DNA of 64,000 bases from Sutcliffiella horikoshii DSM 8719 (lineage in GTDB: Bacteria; Bacillota; Bacilli; Bacillales; Bacillaceae_I). This document shows, piece by piece, positions 34,770-43,600 of this stretch. The number at the start of each line of letters is the position of its first letter. The first letter of the stretch is position 1. The position numbers and the translations under genes were made by a program. Under the pieces are notes generated by a model. The model saw only the letters and a program-made list of their open reading frames with translations, made no database searches and had not been told where the DNA came from. The DNA lies in assembly GCA_001648575.1 (NCBI GenBank), contig LQXN01000062.1:237534-301533 (forward strand), given 5' to 3'.

Positions 34770-35423
34770 TCACAGTAGCAGTTTGCTTTCAATTGGCGTA
34801 CCTTCCAAGGCCTGCTTGGCAAGCTGATGAGCTTCTGTGTTATCTTTTCGTGTGACTGGTGCATATATGGGCCTAATCTTAAGTTCCTTTAATTTATCTT
34901 CTATCTTATCCAGCCAGCGATTAAAAAGTTCGTCATAGCAAGGCCATTCCCCAGACAACTGGTTAATTACAACCAGGGAGTCTCCCTTAAATGTCACTTC
35001 CATCGCACGTATTTCTAAATGTTCCAGCTGTTGTACAAGAAAATAAAAAGCTGCATATTCGGCTTCATTGTTGGATTCAAGTTCCTCAAGCCTTGCATTT
35101 ATTCTGTACCTGTAGTCTTTTCTATTTTGATTATAATAAACCACATTTCCGATTCCCGCCAGTCTTGAGTCTGCATCATACCCCCCATCAAAATAAGCGA
35201 CAACGTCTGATATCCCAACCTCACTCTGTTTAATCCATTTATTTATTTCTTTTTTCGTCCATTCCGATCCGTCTTCGTCAAAAAAGGAAAGCCTCTTCAC
35301 TCTGCCTGTCTTTTCTATATCATCGGATAACCTAAGGGCCAGCCTAATATCAAGTTCATCACTTCGAAAAGTGGTTTCAATATGTTTGGGAGTATGGTAG
35401 TGCCATTCCAAGATTAATTTCAT
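34770..35423 (-). CDS. ypeP: YpeP, RNase H-fold protein with an N-terminal extension
   Basis: 217 residues. The first 70 or so (MKLILEWHYHTPKHIETTFR onward) form a separate unnamed domain with a conserved DDIEKTGRVKRLSFFDEDGSEW. The rest is an RNase H fold: VAYFDGG (first Asp), ESNNEAEYAAF (Glu), TFKGDSLVVINQL (second Asp), and KDNTEAHQLAKQAL in place of the final Asp motif. The last acidic position is therefore uncertain, and activity is not assured. Divergent from ypdQ, another RNase H-fold gene. Confidence 0.85.
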   Translation of the reverse strand: MKLILEWHYHTPKHIETTFRSDELDIRLALRLSDDIEKTGRVKRLSFFDEDGSEWTKKEINKWIKQSEVGISDVVAYFDGGYDADSRLAGIGNVVYYNQNRKDYRYRINARLEELESNNEAEYAAFYFLVQQLEHLEIRAMEVTFKGDSLVVINQLSGEWPCYDELFNRWLDKIEDKLKELKIRPIYAPVTRKDNTEAHQLAKQALEGTPIESKLLL

Positions 35424-35680
35424 GATATGGTAATCCCCTTTACTTCAAAGTGTTTCTTTCTAATACCCATCGATACTAAAAGGTAAAGCTATTTTTGTAA
35501 AATTTATTGGTTTTTTCTTATGGTTATTTTCATATACTTTGTTGATTTTTCGTATTATTGCTTTAGTGCTCTTTTGCATGTAAAGGCTTTATTCCTTTAT
35601 TAATATTGTGTATTCTTATCTTATCACAGGACATATCGAAATATGTTTGTGTAACACTTATTTTATAGGCAGGCGATGTT

Positions 35681-36073
35681 ATGATAGAAGTATATATAGA
35701 TGGTGCAAGTGCAGGGGACCCCGGTCCTTCTGGAGCAGGAATATTCATTAAGGGGCATGGCGCTGCTGAACAATACAGTATTCCACTTGGGATCATGTCC
35801 AATCATCAAGCAGAGTTCCATGCTTTAATCGAAGCATTGAAAATCTGTATGAAACAAGGGTATCATACCGTGTCTTTTCGGACTGATTCTCAAGCCGTGG
35901 AGAATGCGATGGAAAAACGATATGCAAAAAAGCAAGAGTATCGGGTGCTATTGGAAGAGGCCTTGGTTCTTGCCGATCAGCTTAATCTATTCTTTATTAA
36001 ATGGATTCCTAGCAAAGAGAACAAAATGGCAGATGAACTTTCACGAAAAGCCATTCAGCTGAATAACAAATAA
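35681..36073 (+). CDS. ypdQ: YpdQ, RNase HI-like protein
   Basis: 130-residue single-domain RNase H fold: VYIDGASAGDPGPSGAG (Asp), SNHQAEFHALIEAL (Glu), SFRTDSQAVENAM (Asp), and KENKMADELSRKA (final Asp). All four acidic positions of the reverse-transcriptase-like RNase H family are present, so it is probably catalytic on RNA-DNA hybrids; B. subtilis YpdQ itself has been described as weak or inactive, as far as I recall. Its ribosome binding site is weak. Shares a hairpin with the convergent gene. Confidence 0.85.
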   Translation: MIEVYIDGASAGDPGPSGAGIFIKGHGAAEQYSIPLGIMSNHQAEFHALIEALKICMKQGYHTVSFRTDSQAVENAMEKRYAKKQEYRVLLEEALVLADQLNLFFIKWIPSKENKMADELSRKAIQLNNK

Positions 36074-36149
36074 AATTGCAGTGGACTTTCTCCGATTGTT
36101 ACTGTGTGAGGTAGTAGTTGCGGGCTGAAACGCTTAGAGTATTAAAAGA

Positions 36150-36176
36150 GGACTTTCCCAGTCGAAGGGAAAGTCC
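36150..36176. terminator. Bidirectional terminator between ypdQ and the DUF6123-like gene
   Basis: Perfect 10-bp stem GGACTTTCCC-GGGAAAGTCC, with modest T-rich tails on both strands. Confidence 0.82.
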
Positions 36177-36177
36177 A

Positions 36178-36447
36178 TTATATTATCTTTTTTTCCTTTG
36201 CCAGATGAAAGGCATCCTGTTTGGATTGGACCTGTTCTTGCTTGATCATTTCCAAAAACGATACAAAACTGCCATCAAATTGCTTTTGCGCCTTTAATGT
36301 AACTTCTATAGCTATATTGACCATATAGTCGGAACTGCCTGTATAATGTTTTCCAAATTCTATAAAACCAAGAGAATCTTCTCCAAATTTAAAGCCTTTT
36401 GCTGTAAGTTGTTGAAGGTATTCTTCTGTACTCCATGATTTTTTCAT
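36178..36447 (-). CDS. Small DUF6123-like protein
   Basis: 89-residue soluble helical protein: SWSTEEYLQQLTAKGFKFGED, FIEFGKHYTGSSDYMVNIAI and a Lys-rich tail. The pattern is what I recall of DUF6123 from Bacillus, found in this same neighbourhood; the family name is from memory. ATG with AAAGGATGG upstream. No known function. Confidence 0.65.
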   Translation of the reverse strand: MKKSWSTEEYLQQLTAKGFKFGEDSLGFIEFGKHYTGSSDYMVNIAIEVTLKAQKQFDGSFVSFLEMIKQEQVQSKQDAFHLAKEKKII

Positions 36448-36509
36448 GTCTATCCATCCTTTTGTTCATCCCCTTCTACAATCTTACCGCAAAATTTGTC
36501 GGTTGCCCA

Positions 36510-36998
36510 CTAAAGTTTGTCCAAAAGTTCCATTTTTTTCTTTTTTGGTAATAAGCGCATCCCTATAAAAGCGAGTGCTATGCCAAATAATGCCCCTCCA
36601 ACCACCTCTTCTGGCTGATGACCCAATCGTTCCTTCAATCTTTTTTCCAACTTGTCATGGACATTCTCATCAGGTTTTCCCTCAAGTCTATCCAATTTTT
36701 CAGCAAGGTCATTAACAGCCAGAGTTATCTCTCCAGTTTGCCTTCTTACCCCTTGAGCGTCATACATGACAATCAGTCCAAAAATCGCAGAAAGTGCGAA
36801 GTCTATGGTTTTATAGCCCCTTTTTAAAGCTATGATGGTTGCCAATGCCGATACCCCAGCTGAGTGAGAGCTTGGCATCCCTCCAGTTTCAAAAAAAGTA
36901 CTCCATTCCCATCTTCCTGTTCTGAAATATTTGATTGGGATTTTTAGGAATTGTGCCAATGTAATGGCACTCAATGCAATTTTCAGTGGTCGATTCAA
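36510..36998 (-). CDS. Divergent PAP2 family (YuiD-like) membrane protein
   Basis: 162-residue membrane protein of the DUF212/YuiD type, a divergent acid phosphatase/VanZ-like group. GGMPSSHSAGVSALATIIAL carries the SxxHS phosphatase-like motif, and VMYDAQGVRRQTGEITLAVN is the second signature. A C-terminal hydrophobic helix is followed by KKKKMELL. TTG at 36998 with GAGGTG six nt upstream aligns with the family N terminus. An upstream TTG 14 codons earlier has no such site. Probably acts on a lipid phosphate; unproven. Confidence 0.85.
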   Translation of the reverse strand: MNRPLKIALSAITLAQFLKIPIKYFRTGRWEWSTFFETGGMPSSHSAGVSALATIIALKRGYKTIDFALSAIFGLIVMYDAQGVRRQTGEITLAVNDLAEKLDRLEGKPDENVHDKLEKRLKERLGHQPEEVVGGALFGIALAFIGMRLLPKKKKMELLDKL

Positions 36999-37094
36999 AC
37001 TAATCACCTCTGGGTTAGTTTGAGTCAAATTGAACTTCAAGATGCAACATAATTTATTCAGGAAATAGGAAACCTACTAATGGAGGTGAGAAAC

Positions 37095-37235
37095 ATGAGC
37101 AGAAATAAATCAGCAAATAGAGGAAAGAAAGCTCCCGGTGTGAACCCTCAAGGTTACGGCCAGGATGCAGAGGTTTCGCACGAAGTTCATTCTAAGCTCG
37201 AAAATAAAGCGAAGAAAGATAACACGAAACGATAA
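37095..37235 (+). CDS. sspL: Small acid-soluble spore protein L
   Basis: 46-residue minor SASP. Starts MSRNKSANRGKKAPGVNPQG and ends LENKAKKDNTKR; GVxPQG and the KKxNTKR ending are the SspL pattern. TGGAGGTGAG precedes the ATG. Expected to be made in the forespore under sigma-G, although I could not define its promoter. It converges on ypcP and the two share a hairpin that overlaps the ypcP stop. Position matches B. subtilis. Confidence 0.85.
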   Translation: MSRNKSANRGKKAPGVNPQGYGQDAEVSHEVHSKLENKAKKDNTKR

Positions 37236-37239
37236 AAAT

Positions 37240-37266
37240 AGAGAAGATGATTTGCTCATCTTCTCT
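37240..37266. terminator. Hairpin between sspL and ypcP
   Basis: AGAGAAGATGA-TTTGC-TCATCTTCTCT, 11-bp stem; its right arm touches the ypcP stop codon. Tails are weak on both sides. Confidence 0.75.
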
Positions 37267-38135
37267 CAACAAACCTTATTTATAAATCCATGCAAATTCT
37301 TAAATTCCAATTCATCAAATTTACTTGCAACCTTGTTTCGATCTATAGTGATTGTGGCATCATGCAATTCGCAGGAAACTGGTACATCACACTTAATAGT
37401 TGCAAGCTCCCTTGACAGGTGCAATAGATCCAAGCTATCTTCAAATTTTTGACGCTGACTTTTCGTTAGTGCTGAAAGGTTTTCTAAAATCCCATCAACT
37501 GTCTGATACTCCATCAATAACTTTGTAGCAGTTTTTTCCCCGACACCTTTCACTCCAGGGTAGTTATCACTGCTGTCACCCATTATTGCTTTAAGGTCGA
37601 TTAGTTGTTGAGGGGTAAGTCCCTTTTTCTCATAGAACCCATTCTCATCCAACACTTCATAGTTGCCATAGCCTTTCAACAATAATGCCACTTTTATATT
37701 AGGTTTGATAAGCTGCAAAACATCTTGGTCACCTGTTAAAATTATGACTTCCGCTTCTTCCCGATAAAGCTCTGCAAGAGTACCCAAGCAGTCATCCGCT
37801 TCAAACCCCGCAAGACCGATATTCGGGATATCAAATGCATCTACCACTTCTTTCACTAGATCAAACTGCGGAATCAATTCCTGAGGCGGCGCAGGTCTGT
37901 TTGCTTTATAGTCATCAAACATTTCCGTACGGAACGTCTTACTTCCCATGTCCCAGCAGCAGACCACATGTGTTGGCTTAAACGTTTCCATGGAAGTAAT
38001 CATATGTTTAACGAACCCCTGAATTGCATTGGTCGGGATTCCATTGGATGTATACATAAAACGATTATAAACACTGGTTGCGAAAAATGAACGGAATAAT
38101 AAAGCCATTCCATCTATCAATAATACTTTATTCAT
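37266..38135 (-). CDS. ypcP: 5'-3' exonuclease/flap endonuclease YpcP
   Basis: 289-residue FEN-type nuclease homologous to the N-terminal domain of DNA polymerase I, removing RNA primers or flaps. LLIDGMALLFRSFFA near the start, GFEADDCLGTLAE and ILTGDQDVLQLI carry metal-binding acids, and GDSSDNYPGVKGVGEKTATKLL is the helix-hairpin-helix DNA-binding motif. Typical length. Position after sspL matches B. subtilis ypcP. Confidence 0.93.
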   Translation of the reverse strand: MNKVLLIDGMALLFRSFFATSVYNRFMYTSNGIPTNAIQGFVKHMITSMETFKPTHVVCCWDMGSKTFRTEMFDDYKANRPAPPQELIPQFDLVKEVVDAFDIPNIGLAGFEADDCLGTLAELYREEAEVIILTGDQDVLQLIKPNIKVALLLKGYGNYEVLDENGFYEKKGLTPQQLIDLKAIMGDSSDNYPGVKGVGEKTATKLLMEYQTVDGILENLSALTKSQRQKFEDSLDLLHLSRELATIKCDVPVSCELHDATITIDRNKVASKFDELEFKNLHGFINKVC

Positions 38136-38335
38136 AAGAACACTTCCTCTCTTTTCCGCTTCTGATTATAGCATAACTCAGGCAGTATGGACAGGCTTCG
38201 CAGTTGATTTAATAATATGCCTTCTTCCGCGGGGTGGTGCTTAAGCTTGCTCACCACACTTCAGTGTCCCCAAACAACCGCTCCCCTTCCTAAAGTCTCT
38301 GCCATATGATCCACTGCGGGAACTTCTCCTTATGT

Positions 38336-38367
38336 AAAAAGCCATCACCCATAAAAAGTGATGGCAT
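38336..38367 (-). terminator. Terminator of the 44-residue gene
   Basis: Minus strand: GCCATCAC-tttttatgg-GTGATGGC followed by TTTTTAC. Confidence 0.88.
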
Positions 38368-38372
38368 AATAA

Positions 38373-38507
38373 TTAATGATTTTTCTTATTGGTCATCTTC
38401 GCTGCTTCGTATTCAGCATAGGAAGCAAACTCTGAATCCATGGTCCCTTTTTTCTTAGCATTATTGTTTCGTTGTGCGTTGGCATTTCCTTTTTTCGTAC
38501 GTCCCAT
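38373..38507 (-). CDS. 44-residue charged small protein
   Basis: Starts MGRTKKGNANAQRNNNAKKK, then GTMDSEFASYAEYEAAKMTN and KKNH. An excellent ribosome binding site, AAGGAGGAGATTGGGA, precedes ATG 38507. Basic, Asn-rich start and acidic helical end resemble small spore-associated proteins, but no named family comes to mind. It stands alone with its own terminator. The 38136-38335 stretch downstream holds no gene I can support, only a GC-rich degenerate segment with CTTCCGCGGGG. Confidence 0.65.
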   Translation of the reverse strand: MGRTKKGNANAQRNNNAKKKGTMDSEFASYAEYEAAKMTNKKNH

Positions 38508-38580
38508 TCCCAATCTCCTCCTTTTAATGGTGAATCCCTCTTAGTTTGCTCAAGGGATCAACCATTTAAATAGGGGATAT

Positions 38581-39420
38581 TTAGTTCTTTATTGAAGAAA
38601 TTGGATTGTCCGTGTAACTTATCCAGTCACTCCAGCTACCAGTATAAAGCTTGACCTTTTCATAACCAGCCTCTTTAAGTGCAACAAACATAGGGCAAGC
38701 AGTAACACCAGATCCGCAGTAAACCACAATTTCTTTGGAAGGTTCCAGCTGTCCAAATCTTTCTTTTAATGCTTCTGTGTCTTTCCACTTTCCATTTTCA
38801 ATGTTTTCCATCCAGAAAAAGTTAAGGGCTCCAGGAATATGACCGGCGAGCTTATCAATGGACTCCTCTATTCCGTTATATCGGTTGGGTTCTCTAGCAT
38901 CAAGCAGGTAGGAGCCACCTCTTTTAAAGGCAGTTAAGTTTGACCTAACGGATTCCATATCGATCAACAAATCTTCTTTCAAATCCATTGTCAAAATCCC
39001 ACGCTTTTCCTGTTGTGGCACATCAGCCGTTACGGGATAGCCTTGATTTACCCACTCACTATATCCACCATCCATTATCAGAGCATGTTCATGTCCTAAA
39101 ACCTTTAACAAAAACCATAGCCTTGATGCCATCGCACCGTTCTGATCATCGTATATAAGGACCTTCCTGTCATCATGAACCCCGATTTTTTCCAGTTTAT
39201 GATGAAGTTCTTTAAAGTCAGGCAAAGGATGTCTTCCGCCATGGGTACCAACCGAACTTGATAGGTCTTTGTTCAAGTCCATATAATGGGCTCCTGGTAT
39301 ATGTTGTTCTTTATATTCTGTAATGCCTTTTTGCGGGGCAGGCAGATGGAAGCGACAATCAATGACTGTGAGCTCGTTCAAATGCTCCTTTACCCAAGTT
39401 ACAGACACGATATTCTTCAT
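38581..39420 (-). CDS. Two-domain rhodanese sulfurtransferase
   Basis: 279-residue thiosulfate/mercaptopyruvate sulfurtransferase type enzyme with two rhodanese domains. The N-terminal domain has TVIDCRFHLP and GAHYMDLNKDLSS; the C-terminal active-site loop is VVYCGSGVTACPMFVAL, with the catalytic Cys of the CGSGVTA type usual in mercaptopyruvate-like members. ATG with GGGAGG upstream. About 20 bp downstream of ypbS on the same strand. Donor not determined. Confidence 0.9.
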   Translation of the reverse strand: MKNIVSVTWVKEHLNELTVIDCRFHLPAPQKGITEYKEQHIPGAHYMDLNKDLSSSVGTHGGRHPLPDFKELHHKLEKIGVHDDRKVLIYDDQNGAMASRLWFLLKVLGHEHALIMDGGYSEWVNQGYPVTADVPQQEKRGILTMDLKEDLLIDMESVRSNLTAFKRGGSYLLDAREPNRYNGIEESIDKLAGHIPGALNFFWMENIENGKWKDTEALKERFGQLEPSKEIVVYCGSGVTACPMFVALKEAGYEKVKLYTGSWSDWISYTDNPISSIKN

Positions 39421-39437
39421 GCTTTACCTCCCGTAGA

Positions 39438-39695
39438 TTAGTTACTTCGAGAAACAAATTCCTCTACCATTTCTTTTGTCACTAGTTTCCTTTGAGGAGC
39501 AATCCCTTTACGTGCAAGTTCATTTATTTGTTTAGTGACCGCATTAATCTTTTCCGTTGTAAAGGGTTCTTTCTCTCGGCAAAGTTGGGTCGCCTCTTCT
39601 ATGTATGCTTCTCTTTGTTGTTCAAGTTGTAAAAAACTCATTACGACTTTATTTTGTTTTCTAGAATGTTCACTTATTGCTTTATGTACGCTCAT
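39438..39695 (-). CDS. ypbS: YpbS-like DUF2533 protein
   Basis: 85-residue helical protein: SVHKAISEHSRKQNKVVMSF, QREAYIEEATQLCRE, and KLVTKEMVEEFVSRSN at the end fit DUF2533/YpbS. AGGAGGAAC precedes the ATG. It overlaps the upstream Cys-rich small gene by 14 nt. In B. subtilis ypbS lies between ypcP and ypbR (dynA), the same place. No known function. Confidence 0.8.
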   Translation of the reverse strand: MSVHKAISEHSRKQNKVVMSFLQLEQQREAYIEEATQLCREKEPFTTEKINAVTKQINELARKGIAPQRKLVTKEMVEEFVSRSN

Positions 39696-39894
39696 GGTTG
39701 TTCCTCCTGTTTGTCTGTTCTTTTTTCATTAATTGTATTACTTTCTCTTTCGGCTGCCAACACTCAAATTTAAAATGCGGTTTTGTTTCATAGCCCAGCC
39801 TATTGCAACGATAAATTGTACGAGTGTCAATTTTTATAACGTGATAATGGATACAAGTGGCACAAGCATGAAACCGATTAACTTTTGAAATCAC
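39682..39894 (-). CDS. Small Cys-rich putative zinc protein
   Basis: 70 residues with FHACATCIHYHVIKIDTRTI followed by YRCNRLGYETKPHFKFECWQP, giving four cysteines suited to a metal. GTG at 39894 with AGAGG five to six nt upstream; another GTG at 39900 overlaps that site. It overlaps both neighbours (nucleotidyltransferase end and ypbS start), so translation is probably coupled. Not recognised by name. Confidence 0.7.
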   Translation of the reverse strand: MISKVNRFHACATCIHYHVIKIDTRTIYRCNRLGYETKPHFKFECWQPKEKVIQLMKKEQTNRRNNHERT

Positions 39895-40642
39895 TCTCAC
39901 CCTCTATTCCCAGCTGTCGAAAAAAAAGCATCTCTAATTCATGAAGATCCACCTTTTCATTTCCTAATAGTTCCAGTGGCTCTTTTGATACAGTGATAAA
40001 ATTACTTGTTTTAGCAAAAAGGTGAGAGAAGAGCGGATGTTCCGATACTTCCTCCCCCTTTTTTAATGAAAATAAAAGGGATAAATCTTCAGAATTAAAT
40101 ATGTTGCTTCTCTTTATAAGTTTTTGAAATTGAATCGTTCCTAATTCCATGTCATTGTGGATAACTTGTTCCAACATCATAGATGCCCGGATGGCATGTA
40201 TTAAATTTGCTCCATCTTTTTTTTCACTCCACTCATGAAGGTTCTTCTTAGCCATATTTGCATAATGGAAAGCCAGGACTTTTTTTGAGTGGTCTTTTAG
40301 CATCGTTCCTTTTAATGAAAGCAAAACAGGTGACAGCTCTCTATATACTATGGGAGATAACATCCATTCATATAAAGAGGGGTTGGACTTGCCAGCTAAT
40401 AACAACGCCTTCTTCAAGTCCCATCCCTGTATGTCATACATGGTATCTTGCTGTGTGATGGTATCCTCTTTACTCATCAAGGACAGATAATCCTTTAAAG
40501 GGGAAATATAGATGAACCGAATATCGAAATCACTGCGATTTGTGGCAAACCCATATGCCCTGCTACCTGCTTCACAGGCATAAAGGATCTTCACATGCTG
40601 ACTTGTTTCGATATCATGGAGCAAATCCTCTATTCTGTTCAC
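39878..40642 (-). CDS. RlaP/YcgL-type predicted nucleotidyltransferase
   Basis: About 254 residues of the DNA polymerase beta superfamily. ACEAGSRAYGFATNRSDFDIRFIYI (about 22-46) is the GS...DxD nucleotidyltransferase motif with the RFIY ending typical of PF10127 (RlaP, YcgL). The rest is helical. GTG at 40642 is preferred, about eight nt after AAGGAG. Immediately downstream of dynA. The nucleotidyl acceptor is unknown; RNA repair is a family-level idea only. Confidence 0.85.
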   Translation of the reverse strand: MNRIEDLLHDIETSQHVKILYACEAGSRAYGFATNRSDFDIRFIYISPLKDYLSLMSKEDTITQQDTMYDIQGWDLKKALLLAGKSNPSLYEWMLSPIVYRELSPVLLSLKGTMLKDHSKKVLAFHYANMAKKNLHEWSEKKDGANLIHAIRASMMLEQVIHNDMELGTIQFQKLIKRSNIFNSEDLSLLFSLKKGEEVSEHPLFSHLFAKTSNFITVSKEPLELLGNEKVDLHELEMLFFRQLGIEGESDFKS

Positions 40643-40654
40643 CTTTTTCACTCC

Positions 40655-43600
40655 TTATTTCCTATTTTGTTGGATGTGTTCAAGCACTCTCTCCAATTGG
40701 GGGATGTCCTGTTCTTGTTCAAGTGCCGATTGCATTCCGTCAAAATAATCCTGTAACTGCCTTAATATATACTCCTTCACTTCTTCCAGGGAAATTTCCA
40801 GTTCCTTGTTATAATGGGATAGGAGTGTTTGTTCACTTTCCCTTAAGTAAGTGTCCATCAACGGTGACAGCTGCTCTTCTAGAAAATCAGCCATCTTAAG
40901 CTTTTCGTTTTTCTCAAAAAAAGCTTTCGGATTCCTGTAGAATCCTATCGTTTGCTTCTCAAGCTTTGACGAGACGGCTGGAAACATACTACTCGCTTTA
41001 TATGGTGTAAAATCCCCTGTTTCCAAAACACGTAAGGAAAGCGGTGCTTCTATTTTTCGAGCCTCGGTTTCCAATTCCTGTTGCCATGAGTCTAAGCATT
41101 TACGAATAAAATTCTCTGTCCGGACTGTAGTTGCCCTTACTTCCTGAGAAAGGTTATGAAAAACATCTGTAACCAGCTCATGTAGACAACTGACAAGTTG
41201 TGCTTTCAGATTTCTTCCGTCTTCCCTGATCACTGCAGGATTGAAGCTCTCTTTGAAAAAATCAGAAAAACGTAATAGTGTTCGTTGTTTAATATAATAG
41301 ATCAGTTCGTTTATTTCCTGCGCGAGCAACGTATAGAAACTTTCGGTTGCATACCCTTGAACATGATCTTCCAGCTTTCTCTTATTATTAGCATGTAAAA
41401 GCTGCAATTTCTCTTTTTCCTCGGATCCAAGCTTTGCTTGTTGTACAAAATGCTCAAATAAAGCGATCGCTCGGTTTAAATCTGATTGTGCGGCATGCAG
41501 GCTCATCTCGACCAAATCAGATTGAATGAAGTCTGAAAAAGCTTTCTCGAAACCATTCATCAAAGAGCTTTTCAAAAATGGATGTTCAAATGGGCGATTT
41601 TCTTTTTCCTTCAGGGCAAGAAGACTTGATATAGGATACAGTCTTGGCTGACGAATCCCGTATGAGGTCAACTGCTCCTCGACATATTCACAAACCAGTT
41701 CAAGCTCATCCTCATTATTGGCAAGATCGGCTGCATTTACGAGGAAAAACATTTTATCCATGGCAAATGCATCTTTTACCCTGCCCAATTGAATCAAGAA
41801 TTCACGGTCTGCCTTTGAAAAAGCATGCTGATAATAGGTGACAAAAAGGATCGCATCGGCATTCTTAATATAATCAAAGGAAACATCTGTATGCCTTGCA
41901 TTGATAGAATCTGCTCCAGGTGTATCCACCAGCGTCAGCCCTTGTCTTGTAAATGGGCAATCGTAAAAAACTTCGATCCATTCTACAAAACATGATTTTT
42001 CCTCTTGTGCGACATATGCTTCAAACTCATTCAGTGTCACCTGTTGGAGCATTCCCAATTTCGTCTTCATTTCCTCCCAGCCTGTTAAAAATGCCTTTAG
42101 AAAATGAAAATGAGTTTTTCTGTTTGCTTCCAGTTCAAGGTGCTCATTTTTTGAAATCATGCGCTGGATTGTCGGAACCGCATCCTCAAGGCTAGTTAAA
42201 TCCATATCGAAAATCTGCAAGGCCTGTTTTACATCTTGATAGAGATGTTCCGTTGTCTTCATTTGTACATTAACCGTTCCATGGGGATTTTCCTTTGTTA
42301 CAGGCGAAATCTTGTTTATGGAAGCGGTTGTTGGATTTGGGGAAACAGGCAGCACCTTTTCACCAAATAAGGCATTGGCAAGTGAAGATTTCCCTGCACT
42401 GAAGGCACCGAATAACGCAACCGTAAAGGTTTGGTTTTTGATTTTCCCTTCTCTCTTTTTCAGGTCATCCACAATTGTCTGAAATCCCTGGATACCCTTC
42501 AAAAAACCTGAGGTCTCTCTTAATCCTTTCAGTAAAGTTTGAGGGTCGCTCAACTTCATTGGATCTTGCTCTGCTTCTTGTTTTTGATTGTCATTCTTAG
42601 ACTTAGTAGTAGACGCCGGCAATTCATCTCCGCGAATCCTTTTAAATGGGCGATTCAGATAATGGGTTAGCAGAGCATCCGCTTTATCTTCTTCAGAGTA
42701 CGTCGTACTTGTTATGACGAGGATGCTGTTTAATTCATCATATTCCTGTTCAAGTTTCATATGCAATTGTGTAATGGCTTCTTGGGCATGGTGGACTGCT
42801 TTCAGTATTTCCACTTCCACCTTTAACTCTTTCGTGTTCTCGAGCATCTGCTCTTCAAGTTTTCCGAAGAAAGCTTCCATAAACTTCTGGACTTGTTTTT
42901 GGTACCCTATTTTTATGGACTGAGACAGATCTTTTGTATAGTGCAAAACGGCATTGCCGGTATAGCCAGCTCCAGGTTTCACATGGCTGGATACAAATTC
43001 TTCGGTAATGGGAACATTCAGTTCCTGGATTTTATCAAAAGTGGCGGGAGAGTATAAATCATGGGCTTTTAAAAAGGAAATAATATGTTCATGAATGAAC
43101 TTCTCCACTTGTGTTTTCACACGATCGCTCAAATCATTTCGAAAAGCTGTACTTCTTTGCTCGCGTTCTTCCAATGTTTTTTTCCCTGAGAAAAGCATCC
43201 CCACCTTAAATCCTTTTTGTTGCGATTCAAGATACCGTTCAGCGAGTTCCCTCATCTCAAATGGAGTAATATTGGCATTTTCAAGGATCCGTTTTGTCTG
43301 ATCGATAAAATCCTCTTTAATCTCAGCGGTTTCAGACTGGATGGAGGTAAGTTTAGCATTTTTTTCATTTAAGGTTCCCGGTACATCTTTAGGCAGGTGT
43401 TTGATTGATTGTATGGTCTGTTCATGCCCCTCAATCTCTCCGGCACGCTGTTCGAGCTGCCATTCTTTATGTTCATCCATTACTTGCAGGAGCGCCCGCT
43501 CAATCGTCTTAGGCAGGATCTCCAACTTATCGTGTCTTATGATTTGGATCGTCTCTTTAACTATGGCCAAGTCATTAAGAGGGTGATTTGGGTCTTTCAG

